DNA from: Amycolatopsis vancoresmycina | GTDB taxonomy: Bacteria; Actinomycetota; Actinomycetes; Mycobacteriales; Pseudonocardiaceae | Length of the DNA stretch: 64,000 nucleotides | Assembly: GCF_000716785.1 (NCBI RefSeq) | Contig: NZ_JNYY01000002.1 | Location: 434,001 to 498,000, forward strand | Reading direction: 5' to 3' | Shown here: piece after piece, positions 16,109-23,565 of the stretch | Position numbering within the stretch: the stretch's first letter is position 1 | How the letters are laid out: each line of letters begins with the position of its first letter | Made by a program: the position numbers and the translations under genes | Notes under the pieces: model-generated | What the model was told of the DNA's origin: nothing | The model's database searches: none | What the model saw: the letters and a program-made list of their open reading frames with translations, nothing else

Positions 16109-16687
16109 GTGGGCGGCGGACACGCACCGGGCGTCGGACGGCGGGCGACCAGCGAGTTCCCGGCCGGCTGGAGCGACGAGCACATCATCTCGGTCGTCAA
16201 GGACGTCGCCAACGATCCCAGCGAGGCCCGCTGCCAGCAGCGCAACGGCCGCTGGCGGTGTGCCGGCGAGCGGTTCAACGTCCACCTGATCGTCCTGGTC
16301 GAGGACAACGGGCACGTGCACACCGCCTACCCGGTGGCCGGGCCCGGCGTGGTCCGCAACCCCGACACCGCGCGCGACCCGGCGAACCCGACGGTCGCCG
16401 ACCTGCAGGGCAACCGCATCAGCTTCTTCGCCGACAGCATCCTGACCCACCTCGCCGACCGGCTCTCGCCGGAGGACTACACGCACTACCGCACGCTGCT
16501 GTGGGCCGGCGAGTGGGAGGAGCTGGCCGACGTGCTGGCCGCGCACGCCGTCAAGCTCGGCTTCGGCTTCTCGGCCGACGAGTTCTCCGACTTCGAGAAG
16601 CTGCTCAACAGCTACGACCTGCCGGTGCCGGGCTGCGCGTTCCTCAACGACCGCGAGCACATCCTCCGGCAGCTGCGCCCGATCTAA
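16109..16687 (+). CDS. EndoU-type nuclease-like domain fused to a putative immunity-like domain
   Basis: About 192 residues in two parts. Residues 1-80 carry bacterial EndoU toxin landmarks in order: GGGH at the very start, FPAGWSDEHIISVVKDVAND, a Trp/Arg-rich turn (GRWRCAGERFNV), and VHTAYPVAG. Bacterial EndoU toxins need an earlier His in HIL-x-GD, which is missing here. The second part (about 90-192, FFADSILTHLADRLSPEDY and onward) is helical and reminds me of MafI-type immunity proteins, which neutralise EndoU toxins; this is inference. GTG 16109 is preferred because AAGGGAG is 7 nt upstream; GTG 16088 is possible. There is no secretion or delivery domain. It converges on an XRE gene with a 4-base overlap. 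Confidence 0.68.
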   Translation: MGGGHAPGVGRRATSEFPAGWSDEHIISVVKDVANDPSEARCQQRNGRWRCAGERFNVHLIVLVEDNGHVHTAYPVAGPGVVRNPDTARDPANPTVADLQGNRISFFADSILTHLADRLSPEDYTHYRTLLWAGEWEELADVLAAHAVKLGFGFSADEFSDFEKLLNSYDLPVPGCAFLNDREHILRQLRPI

Positions 16688-16956
16688 CTGGCCTGCGAAA
16701 GCGGCGGTGACGCGGCGGGCGTGACGGCCGCGCGCAGCTCCTCCAGCGGCAGGCCGACGGCGTCGGCGATGGCCGCGACCGTGAAGAACGCCGGCGTCGG
16801 GATGCGGCCGGTCTCGATCTTCCGGAGCGTCTCGACGGAGATCCCGGCCTCGGCGGCGACGTCGACCATGCTGCGGCCGGCGCGCGCCGCCCGCAGCGCC
16901 AGGCCGAGGCGCTCGCCCCGTTCGCGCTCTTCGTCCGTCAGCGGCACTCGCACCAT
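16684..16956 (-). CDS. XRE-family helix-turn-helix regulator (small)
   Basis: A 90-residue Cro/CI-type DNA-binding protein. The HTH spans about residues 18-72 (LRAARAGRSMVDVAAEAGIS, then VETLRKIETGRIPTP). It has no additional domain. The ATG at 16956 has TAGAAT 7 nt upstream on the minus strand and no Shine-Dalgarno, so it is probably leaderless. The frame remains open further upstream, but that part crosses the terminator. A short inverted repeat (16980-17000) lies in its promoter. It is tail-to-tail with the EndoU-like gene and could regulate it. Confidence 0.88.
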   Translation of the reverse strand: MVRVPLTDEERERGERLGLALRAARAGRSMVDVAAEAGISVETLRKIETGRIPTPAFFTVAAIADAVGLPLEELRAAVTPAASPPLSQAS

Positions 16957-16979
16957 GAGCGGGATTCTAATACCAGTAG

Positions 16980-17000
16980 TTGTCCACTGCCTGTGGACAA
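16980..17000. promoter_or_regulatory. Inverted DnaA-box-like repeat upstream of the XRE gene
   Basis: TTGTCCAC (16980-16987) and GTGGACAA (16993-17000) face each other across 5 nt. The second is part of TGTGGACAA, a perfect reverse match to the actinobacterial DnaA box TTGTCCACA. The site overlaps the expected -35 region of the XRE gene, so it could equally be an operator for that regulator. Confidence 0.5.
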
Positions 17001-17018
17001 CTCTGTGCACAGGTGTGG

Positions 17019-17052
17019 AAAAGGCCCCGCCGACCCGAAGATCGGCGGGGCC
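17019..17052 (-). terminator. Terminator of the secreted peptidase gene
   Basis: GGCCCCGCCGA (17023-17033) pairs with TCGGCGGGGCC (17042-17052). Read on the minus strand, the stem is followed by TTTTCC, and it lies 19 bp past the stop of the peptidase gene. Confidence 0.9.
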
Positions 17053-17070
17053 CCACCACATCTAGTGCCC

Positions 17071-18690
17071 TCAGGCGCCCGCGGGCACCGGAAGTGGCAT
17101 GCCGGGCAGGCTCTGGTCGTTCGGCACGACGCCGTCGACCAGGTAGGCCTCCACGACCTTGTCCACACCCGCGTTGCCGCCGGCGTAGATGCCGTGGTCA
17201 CCCTCACCGGTGATCGTCAGCATCCGCGAACCCGCGAACGCCTTGTGCGCCCGCTTCGCGCCCTCGATCGGCGTCGCCGGGTCGTGCTCCGACTCGACGA
17301 TCAGCACCGGCGGGACACCCTTGCCGTCCAGCACCGGCAGCGGGGACGGCGGCTTCTTCCAGAACAGGCACGGCTGGATGAACCAGCCCGCGCCGAGCAG
17401 GGGCAGCTGCTGGTCGATCAGCTTCTGCGACTGCTTGATGGCGCTCTGGGTCGAGCCGGTCCACGGACCCTCGTTGCACGGGATCGTCCAGAACGAGGCG
17501 TCGTAGGCGTCGCCGTCGGTCGGGACCATCAGCGGCTGCGCGCCGGAGGTCTCGGTGCTCTTGTCGGCGGCCTTGACCTTCTGCGCGGCCGACGACTTGG
17601 CCTGCGCCGACGCGGTGCCCTGGGTCAGCGTGCGGACGCTGACCAGGTAGTCGGCCAGGCCCGGGAAGGACCGCTTCGAGTAGATGTTCGACGCGATGAA
17701 CGAGTCGAGGCCGTTGGCCGAGACGGTCGAACCGTCGGGCAGGGTGACCGCGCCCTGGGTCAGGGCGTAGCGGACCTGCTCGTAGGTCTGGCGGGCGGCC
17801 TCGCCGGTGGTGCCGAAGTGGTAGAGCTTGTCGTACTTCGCCACCCACGGGAGGAAGTCCTGCCGGAAGCGGCGCTCGAAGCCGAGCGGCTGCCAGTCGA
17901 ACGACTTCTGCCAGGTCGTGGTGAACTCCGTCGAGGAGTCGAGGACGAACCGGCCGGTGCGCGTCGGGTAGGCCTGCGCGTAGTGCGCGCCCATCCAGGT
18001 GCCCGCCGAGTAGCCGACCCAGTTGATCTTGTCGCGGCCGAGCAGCACGCGCAGCAGGTCGATGTCCTTGACCGTCTGGTCGGTGTTGATCAGCGGGCCC
18101 AGCTCGCCGGACTTCTGCTGGCAGGACAGCGCCGCGTACTTCGTCGCCTGCAGGATCAGGTTCAGGTTGTCCTTCGACCGGTCACGCGGGTCGAGGTCCG
18201 AGCCGGTGCCGATGGCGCCACCGCAGGTGATGTTCGTGCTCTTGCCGGTGCCACGCGGGTCGAACCCGACGATCTCCTGGTGCTCGCGCAGCTTCGGCTG
18301 GTTGCGCAGGCGGGCCGGGAAGTTGCGCCCGGGCGCCCCCGGGCCGCCCGGGTTGGTGACGACGCTGGCCGTCGCGTCCTTGGTCGCCTTCAGCCGGCTG
18401 ACCGCGATGGTCAGGTCGATCTGGGCGTTCGCCTGGTACCAGTTGCGCGGCGTCTTGTACGTCGCGCACTCCATGTCTTCGGCGCCCGCGGGCGGGGCCG
18501 TGGGCAGCTCGGAAGGGACGGCGCACTTGTGCCAGTCCAGCTTCTGGTTCGCGTACTGCGGCGGGATGTTCGTGGAGTTCAGCGGCTGCTTACCGGCCGC
18601 GACCTCCTGCCCTGCGAACGCAGGGGTGAACCCGGCCAGCAGGGTGCCGGCAATGGCCGGGATCACCACCGCGTAGCGGAGTCGTGTCAT
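17071..18690 (-). CDS. Secreted tripeptidyl aminopeptidase (alpha/beta hydrolase)
   Basis: A 539-residue exported serine peptidase of the Streptomyces SlpD/Tap type, which removes N-terminal tripeptides outside the cell. A signal peptide occupies residues 1-26 (MTRLRYAVV... ending TPAFA before Gly27). The oxyanion motif is NPGGPGAPG near 113. The nucleophile is Ser228 in GYSAG, with Asp470 in ESEHDPATP and His499 in GEGDHGIYAG. A TAP-like C-terminal domain covers the last 110 residues. I start at ATG 18690, with AAGGGG upstream, rather than at an earlier ATG that would bury the signal peptide. It is divergent from the MctP-like operon. Confidence 0.95.
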   Translation of the reverse strand: MTRLRYAVVIPAIAGTLLAGFTPAFAGQEVAAGKQPLNSTNIPPQYANQKLDWHKCAVPSELPTAPPAGAEDMECATYKTPRNWYQANAQIDLTIAVSRLKATKDATASVVTNPGGPGAPGRNFPARLRNQPKLREHQEIVGFDPRGTGKSTNITCGGAIGTGSDLDPRDRSKDNLNLILQATKYAALSCQQKSGELGPLINTDQTVKDIDLLRVLLGRDKINWVGYSAGTWMGAHYAQAYPTRTGRFVLDSSTEFTTTWQKSFDWQPLGFERRFRQDFLPWVAKYDKLYHFGTTGEAARQTYEQVRYALTQGAVTLPDGSTVSANGLDSFIASNIYSKRSFPGLADYLVSVRTLTQGTASAQAKSSAAQKVKAADKSTETSGAQPLMVPTDGDAYDASFWTIPCNEGPWTGSTQSAIKQSQKLIDQQLPLLGAGWFIQPCLFWKKPPSPLPVLDGKGVPPVLIVESEHDPATPIEGAKRAHKAFAGSRMLTITGEGDHGIYAGGNAGVDKVVEAYLVDGVVPNDQSLPGMPLPVPAGA

Positions 18691-18868
18691 ACGGTTGCCC
18701 CTTTTGGGTATTCGCGTGTGGAGTCGGGCTATTGATATCGGGCCCGTCCGGGCAGGGCAAGCGACGTTGGTCGGCATCGGCGGCCGGGGCGATCAAATCG
18801 ATATCGGACAGACGTGACTCGCTGTCACCCAGGTTCTAAGGTCAGGCAGTCGGTTACGGGAGTGTTAG

Positions 18869-19156
18869 GTGAGGTCGATGTCGACGGTGAAACACGACGG
18901 AAAGGTGCGCGGGTTTCAGTTCAGCCCGTGGAACCTGCTCCTGATCGTCCCGCTGCTTGTCCTGGTCACCCCCCTGTTCAACCTGGACGGCCCCCGGCTG
19001 TTCGGGATGCCGTTCTTCTACTGGTTCCAGTTCCTCATGGTCGGCGTCGGGGTGCTCAGCACCTGGATCGTCTACCTGATGACGCGGGACAAGCCGACCG
19101 CTGACGCGCCGGACAAGCTGAGCGTCGACGACCTGGACGAGGGGGACGCTCGATGA
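18869..19156 (+). CDS. DUF3311-type small membrane protein, symporter partner
   Basis: About 95 residues with two transmembrane helices (LLLIVPLLVLVTPLFNL, and FYWFQFLMVGVGVLSTWIVY) and an acidic C-terminal tail. This is the typical DUF3311 partner encoded just before MctP-like sodium:solute symporters. Its stop overlaps the symporter ATG (ATGA). GTG 18869 has GGGAG 7 nt upstream; ATG 18878 is an alternative. A likely role is assembly or regulation of the symporter. Confidence 0.85.
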   Translation: MRSMSTVKHDGKVRGFQFSPWNLLLIVPLLVLVTPLFNLDGPRLFGMPFFYWFQFLMVGVGVLSTWIVYLMTRDKPTADAPDKLSVDDLDEGDAR

Positions 19157-20808
19157 GCAACCTGCAGTGGCCCGAACTGATCATCTTCACGATCCTGTTC
19201 GCCCTGGTCACCGTGCTCGGCTTCATGGCGTCGCGGTGGCAGCGCGGCAGCACGCTGGACCACCTGGACGAATGGGGGCTCGGCGGCCGCAAGTTCGGTT
19301 CGTGGATCACCTGGTTCCTGCTCGGCGGTGACCTCTACACGGCGTACACGTTCGTCGCGGTGCCCGCGCTGGTGTTCAGCGCCGGCGCGCTCGGCCTGTA
19401 CGCGCTGCCGTACACGATCGTCGTCTACCCGATCGTCCTGCTGCCGGCGCTGCGGATGTGGTCGGTTTCGCGGGTGCGCGGGTACGTCACCCCGGCCGAC
19501 TTCGTGCGCGGCCGCTTCGGCTCGCCGGTCCTCGCGCTGCTGGTGGCGATCACCGGCATCGTCGCGACCATGCCGTACATCGCGCTGCAGCTGGTCGGCC
19601 TCGAAGCCGTGCTGCGGACGATGGGCATCAACGGCTCCGGCATCGTCGGGCACCTGCCGCTGCTGGTCGCCTTCATCATCCTGGCCTTCTACACCTACCA
19701 GTCCGGCCTGCGGGCGCCCGCGCTGATCGCGTTCGTCAAGGACATCCTGATCTACATCGTGATCCTGGTGGCGATCATCTACCTGCCCTCGAAGCTGGGC
19801 GGCTGGTCGCACATCTTCGACGCGGCGGCGAAGAAGCTCGGCACCCCGAACCCGGCCACCGGCAAGCCGGCCGGCTCGATCCTGCTGACGGCCAACAACC
19901 AGCTGCAGTACGCAACGCTGGCGCTGGGTTCGGCGCTCGCGCTGTTCCTCTACCCGCACTCGCTGACCAGCGTGCTCGCTTCGCGCGGCCGCAACGTCAT
20001 CAAGCGGAACATGGTCGCGCTGCCGGCGTACTCGCTGGTGCTGGGCCTGCTGGCGCTGCTGGGGTACGTGGCGATCACCGCGGGTGTCAAGCCGCTGACG
20101 AACGCGGCGACCGGCAAGGCGGACGGCAACACGATCGTCCCGGTGCTGTTCGACAGCCAGTTCTCGTCCTGGTTCGCCGGCATCGCGTTCGCCGCGATCG
20201 GCATCGGCGCCCTGGTGCCGGCGGCGATCATGTCGATCGCCGCGGCGAACCTGTGGACCCGCAACATCTACAAGGAGTACATCCGGAAGAACGCGACCCC
20301 GGCCGAAGAGGCGAAGCAGGCGAAGCTCGCTTCGCTGGTCGTGAAGCTCGGCGCGGTGGCCGTGATCATCCTGATCGACCCGCAGTTCTCGATCGACCTC
20401 CAGCTCATCGGCGGCGTGCTGATCCTGCAGACGCTGCCGGCGGTCGCGCTGGCGCTGTACACGCGCTGGTTCCACCGCTGGGGCCTGATCGCGGGCTGGG
20501 TCGTCGGCATCGGCTGGGGCCTGATCATGCTGTACGGCATCCCCAACCCGGCCAACGGCAAGCAGCACTTCGGCGGCTCGGCGCTGGCGCTGGGCAACAT
20601 GTCGATCTTCGGCTGGCACCCGTTCTCGGGTTCCCAGGTGCAGATCTACGTCGGGTTCGTGGCCCTGGTCGCGAACCTGGTGGTGGCGGCGATCGTCACG
20701 GTGATCGCGCGGCAGCTGAAGGTGTTCAACGGCACCGACGACACCAACGCCGAGGACTACCACGCCGACGAGAACGACAAGGACCTGCGCCCGATCGGCG
20801 TCCACTAA
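19153..20808 (+). CDS. Sodium:solute symporter, MctP-like monocarboxylate permease
   Basis: A 551-residue SSS-family transporter with about 13 transmembrane helices. The N-terminal half contains GGRKFGSWITWFLLGGDLYT and the core has SKLGGWSHIFDAA and ALFLYPHSLTSVLASRGRN. The pairing with DUF3311 and these motifs point to the MctP/MctC group, which takes up short monocarboxylates such as acetate, pyruvate or lactate. Its stop overlaps by 4 bases that of the convergent ceramidase-like gene. The location near pckG fits gluconeogenic carbon use, but this is only suggestive. Confidence 0.9.
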   Translation: MSNLQWPELIIFTILFALVTVLGFMASRWQRGSTLDHLDEWGLGGRKFGSWITWFLLGGDLYTAYTFVAVPALVFSAGALGLYALPYTIVVYPIVLLPALRMWSVSRVRGYVTPADFVRGRFGSPVLALLVAITGIVATMPYIALQLVGLEAVLRTMGINGSGIVGHLPLLVAFIILAFYTYQSGLRAPALIAFVKDILIYIVILVAIIYLPSKLGGWSHIFDAAAKKLGTPNPATGKPAGSILLTANNQLQYATLALGSALALFLYPHSLTSVLASRGRNVIKRNMVALPAYSLVLGLLALLGYVAITAGVKPLTNAATGKADGNTIVPVLFDSQFSSWFAGIAFAAIGIGALVPAAIMSIAAANLWTRNIYKEYIRKNATPAEEAKQAKLASLVVKLGAVAVIILIDPQFSIDLQLIGGVLILQTLPAVALALYTRWFHRWGLIAGWVVGIGWGLIMLYGIPNPANGKQHFGGSALALGNMSIFGWHPFSGSQVQIYVGFVALVANLVVAAIVTVIARQLKVFNGTDDTNAEDYHADENDKDLRPIGVH

Positions 20809-21398
20809 GGACGGAGCAGGGCCCGGGAGACGAGGTAGAGCACCACGCCGTTGAGCAGGTGCCAGAGGAAGTGCGTGCCGGCCGGGACGTAGTCACACAC
20901 GTCCCGGTCGAGCGTGCGCAAGCTGAGTGAGAGCGCGAAAACCGCGCCCGCCACGGCGAACTGCGTCCAGGCGGCGTCGCGCTTGACGGCGAGTACCGCG
21001 GCGAAGGCGAACAAGCCGATCAGCGGCGCGAGGTACAGCCCGCCGCCCAGCAACGCCGTGACGACGGTGAGCGCGAGGAACGCGGGCGGCCCGAGCCACC
21101 ACAGCCGCCACCCGAAGAACACGCGCGGGAACAACCCGGCGTACACCAGCACGAAGACGAGGATGGCCAGCGAGTCCGCGGCCCCGGCCCACCGCGTCGC
21201 CAGCAGGTGGAAGACGCTGCTGGCCACGAAGATCAGCCCGATGAGCCCGGCCAGCACCCGGCCGGTGCGGTCCCCCGCGGCCAGCCGCCACACGAGGACG
21301 GCGGCGATGAGGAACGCGAGATTGCTGAGACTGTTGAGCGGCTCACCCCAGAGCCCGGGCGCAACGCGTTCGCAGTACCCGTCGACGTAGTCCGGCAC
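20805..21398 (-). CDS. Ceramidase-family (CREST) membrane protein
   Basis: About 197 residues with seven predicted membrane segments. Features shared with alkaline-ceramidase/CREST hydrolases are YCERV, GEPLNSLSNLAFL near the N-terminus, SSVFH in the middle and THFLWHLLNG near the end; the His/Asp/Ser set normally binds Zn2+. In eukaryotes the family splits ceramide, while in bacteria the substrate is unknown. The start is uncertain: GTG 21398 (used) or TTG 21410, neither with a good ribosome site. Confidence 0.82.
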   Translation of the reverse strand: MPDYVDGYCERVAPGLWGEPLNSLSNLAFLIAAVLVWRLAAGDRTGRVLAGLIGLIFVASSVFHLLATRWAGAADSLAILVFVLVYAGLFPRVFFGWRLWWLGPPAFLALTVVTALLGGGLYLAPLIGLFAFAAVLAVKRDAAWTQFAVAGAVFALSLSLRTLDRDVCDYVPAGTHFLWHLLNGVVLYLVSRALLRP

Positions 21399-21430
21399 GC
21401 GACCAGCCAACCACGACTAGCGTGAAGCCC

Positions 21431-22006
21431 ATGAGCGACGCCGTCAGCCGGTTCCCGGTGACCGAACTGGAAGACCTGCCCGACGACCTGCGCGAGCGCG
21501 TCGGTGCGATCGCGGAGAAGTCCGGGTTCGTGCCGAACATCTTCCGCGCCCTCGGCCACCGGCCCGCCGAGCTGCGCGCGTTCCTCGACTACCACGACGC
21601 CCTGATGGACCGCCCCGGCGGCCTCACCAAGGCCGAACGCGAGCTGGTCGTCGTCGCCACGTCCGGGGCCAACCACTGCACCTACTGCGTCGTCGCGCAC
21701 GGCGCCATCCTGCGCATCCGGGCCAAGGACCCGGAGCTGGCCGACCGGGTGTCGAGCAACCCGTGGCAGGTGGAGCTGGACGAGCGCGGCCGCGCGATCA
21801 TCGACCTCGCGCTCGCCCTCGCCCAGGACTCGGCGTTGTTCGGCGAAGGCGACCTCGAGGCCGCGCGCAACGCCGGCCTCACCGACGACGAAATCTGGGA
21901 CGTCGGCGCGATCACGGCGTTGTTCGCGATGTCGAACCGCCTCGCCCACCTCACGGCGTTGCGGCCGAACCCGGAGTTCTTCCTGCTCGGCCGGCTCCCC
22001 CGCTAG
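21431..22006 (+). CDS. AhpD-like peroxidase-related protein
   Basis: A 191-residue all-helical protein of the carboxymuconolactone decarboxylase/AhpD superfamily, of the 'uncharacterised peroxidase-related' type. The redox motif is Cys83-Thr-Tyr-Cys86 with His90 in NHCTYCVVAHGA. Members probably reduce peroxides or help thiol redox control in the cytosol. ATG 21431 is chosen; TAGCGT lies 7 nt upstream and there is no Shine-Dalgarno, so it may be leaderless. It converges on the MarR-GNAT gene with a 4-base overlap. Confidence 0.92.
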   Translation: MSDAVSRFPVTELEDLPDDLRERVGAIAEKSGFVPNIFRALGHRPAELRAFLDYHDALMDRPGGLTKAERELVVVATSGANHCTYCVVAHGAILRIRAKDPELADRVSSNPWQVELDERGRAIIDLALALAQDSALFGEGDLEAARNAGLTDDEIWDVGAITALFAMSNRLAHLTALRPNPEFFLLGRLPR

Positions 22007-22932
22007 AACTCCAGGCGCCAGAACTGCTGGACGAGCGCCGGTCCGAAGCCGTCGTGGGGCTCCTCCTTCACCAGCTCGAACCCGGCCGCGCGGTAGATCG
22101 CGTGCGCGGCGGTGAGCGCCGACATCGTCCACAGCTCCACCGCCCGGTAGCCGTGCGCCCTGGCGAACGACACGCACTCGGCCACCAGCCGCTTGCCCAC
22201 GCCGTGGCCCCGCGCCGACGGCTCCAGCAGCAGCAGGCGCAGCTGCGCGGCGCCGTCCTCCCCGCGCTCGCAGCCGATGCTGCCCACGCGCTCGCCGTCC
22301 AGCTCGGCGATCCAGAACGCCTGCTTGGGGTCGTCGTGCCGGTCGAGGAAGCCGGCGGCCGCCCGCGCGACCAGCGCCTCGAAGCGGGCGTCGAAGCCGT
22401 ACTCCCGCGCGTACAACGCGCCGTGGCGTTCCACCACCCAACCGAGGTCACCCGGTCGTGGCGGGCGGAGGACGAGGGCCGGGTCGCGCCGCCGGTCGCC
22501 GACCAGGTCGCCGATCGTGCGCATCGCCGTCAGCAGGCGCTGCTGGTCCTCGTCGGCGAAGCGCCGCAACAGCCCGCCGATCTGCTCGGAGGACCGGCGG
22601 TTCAGCACCGCGAAGGCGTCCCGGCCCGCGGTAGTCGGCCGCACGAGCTGGCGGCGGGCGTCCTCCTCGGACCGTTCGCGCACGATGAGCCCGCGCGACT
22701 CGAGGCGGGCGAGCAGCCTGCTCGCGTAGCCGGCGTCGAGCTCGAGACGTTTCCGCAGGTCAGTGACCGGCATCGGGTCCTGGTGGGCGAGCTCGAACAG
22801 CACGCGGGCTTCCGGCAGCGAGTACTCGGCGTCCGCCGGGCCTTCGTCGAGCACGCCGATGACCCCGGTGTAGAGCCGGTTGAAGGCACGGACCGCGGCG
22901 ACCCGGCCGGCGAGCTGAGCAGCGTCGTTCAT
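22003..22932 (-). CDS. MarR-GNAT fusion: winged-helix regulator with acetyltransferase domain
   Basis: A 309-residue two-domain protein. Residues 1-145 are a MarR winged helix (YSLPEARVLFELAHQDPMPV, then LDAGYASRLLARLESRGLI). Residues about 155-309 are a GNAT N-acetyltransferase with the acetyl-CoA loop ARGHGVGKRL and the C-terminal YRAAGFELVKEE. Such fusions are known in actinobacteria, and the substrate of the GNAT part is unknown. ATG 22932 is preferred over an ATG at 22965 because the operator palindromes lie between them. It probably represses itself. Confidence 0.93.
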   Translation of the reverse strand: MNDAAQLAGRVAAVRAFNRLYTGVIGVLDEGPADAEYSLPEARVLFELAHQDPMPVTDLRKRLELDAGYASRLLARLESRGLIVRERSEEDARRQLVRPTTAGRDAFAVLNRRSSEQIGGLLRRFADEDQQRLLTAMRTIGDLVGDRRRDPALVLRPPRPGDLGWVVERHGALYAREYGFDARFEALVARAAAGFLDRHDDPKQAFWIAELDGERVGSIGCERGEDGAAQLRLLLLEPSARGHGVGKRLVAECVSFARAHGYRAVELWTMSALTAAHAIYRAAGFELVKEEPHDGFGPALVQQFWRLEF

Positions 22933-22940
22933 TGACCACC

Positions 22941-22965
22941 TCAACAAGTTCGTTGACGAAGTCAA
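22941..22965. promoter_or_regulatory. MarR-type operator before the MarR-GNAT gene
   Basis: Two nested dyads: TCAAC/GTTGA across 6 nt (22941-22956) and TTGAC/GTCAA across 3 nt (22953-22965). They are 8-33 bp upstream of the ATG, where an autorepressor would bind. Confidence 0.65.
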
Positions 22966-23017
22966 AGATTACCGGACACATCGGCGGCGGCAAGGGAGTT
23001 TCCGGGGAAATGGGAAA

Positions 23018-23060
23018 CCCCGTGATGCTGCCAGGTCGGGGGTCCGCCAGCATCACGGGG
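23018..23060 (-). terminator. Terminator hairpin downstream of the 49-residue gene
   Basis: Thirteen-base perfect arms CCCCGTGATGCTG / CAGCATCACGGGG with a 17-nt loop. On the minus strand it is followed by TTTCCCATTTCC. A smaller dyad, GGTCAC/GTGACC (23120-23139), lies between it and the gene. Confidence 0.8.
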
Positions 23061-23155
23061 TCGTACTGGGTATCGACGCCCCTCTGGGCGGCGTTACACC
23101 GTGAGCACTATGTGGCCTAGGTCACTCTAACGGGTGACCGCCACGGGGTGAGAGA

Positions 23156-23305
23156 TCAGCGCATGTAGCCCGAGCGAGCCTGCGCGATCGCGATGAGTTC
23201 CTGACGGACCGTCGCGGTGGCGGCGGTGTCGATCGCCCGGTTCAGCGCCCGGCGAGTGCGAGCCTCGGCGCGACGGGCACGGAGCTTGGCGGCGATGTTG
23301 TTCAT
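23156..23305 (-). CDS. Small conserved-looking basic protein (49 aa)
   Basis: A short reading frame encoding a 49-residue basic helix that starts MNNIAAKLRARRAEARTRRA and continues with LNRAIDTAATATVRQELIAI. It resembles a family of tiny Arg-rich proteins I recall from Mycobacterium and other actinobacteria (MN-x-I-x-x-KLR-x-RR-x-A-R-x-RRA-x-x-RAID). The function is unknown. AAGGGG lies 12 nt upstream of the chosen ATG; an in-frame ATG at 23317 is the alternative. Third-position G/C bias and the strong terminator behind it support that it is real. Confidence 0.72.
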   Translation of the reverse strand: MNNIAAKLRARRAEARTRRALNRAIDTAATATVRQELIAIAQARSGYMR

Positions 23306-23565
23306 CGGTTTCTGCATCCCCTTCGAGGGTCTTGGTGGCTTGTAGGTCTAGTATGCGCCTTTTTTCACAAGGACGCCAATGAATATCCGGTGATGTGGCG
23401 CACTCGCCGATGAATCATCGGCAAACTTGGGTATGGGCCGGAGGGATGTGGGGTGGCGGCCATCACGGCGACGCAACCCGCTACGGCTGTATGCGCCTCT
23501 ATAGCAAAAATCCAATACAGCCTTAGTGACGCTCATAGACCGCGAGACAGCCGGAAAAGCCCAGT
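23306..23565. other. Intergenic region between the 49-aa gene and the AAA ATPase gene
   Basis: This stretch is less GC-rich and holds no supported gene. It must contain the promoter of the small gene (a TACTAG-like -10 near 23347-23352 on the minus strand) and the 3' end of the ATPase transcript. I could not place a convincing -35 or terminator. Confidence 0.4.
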
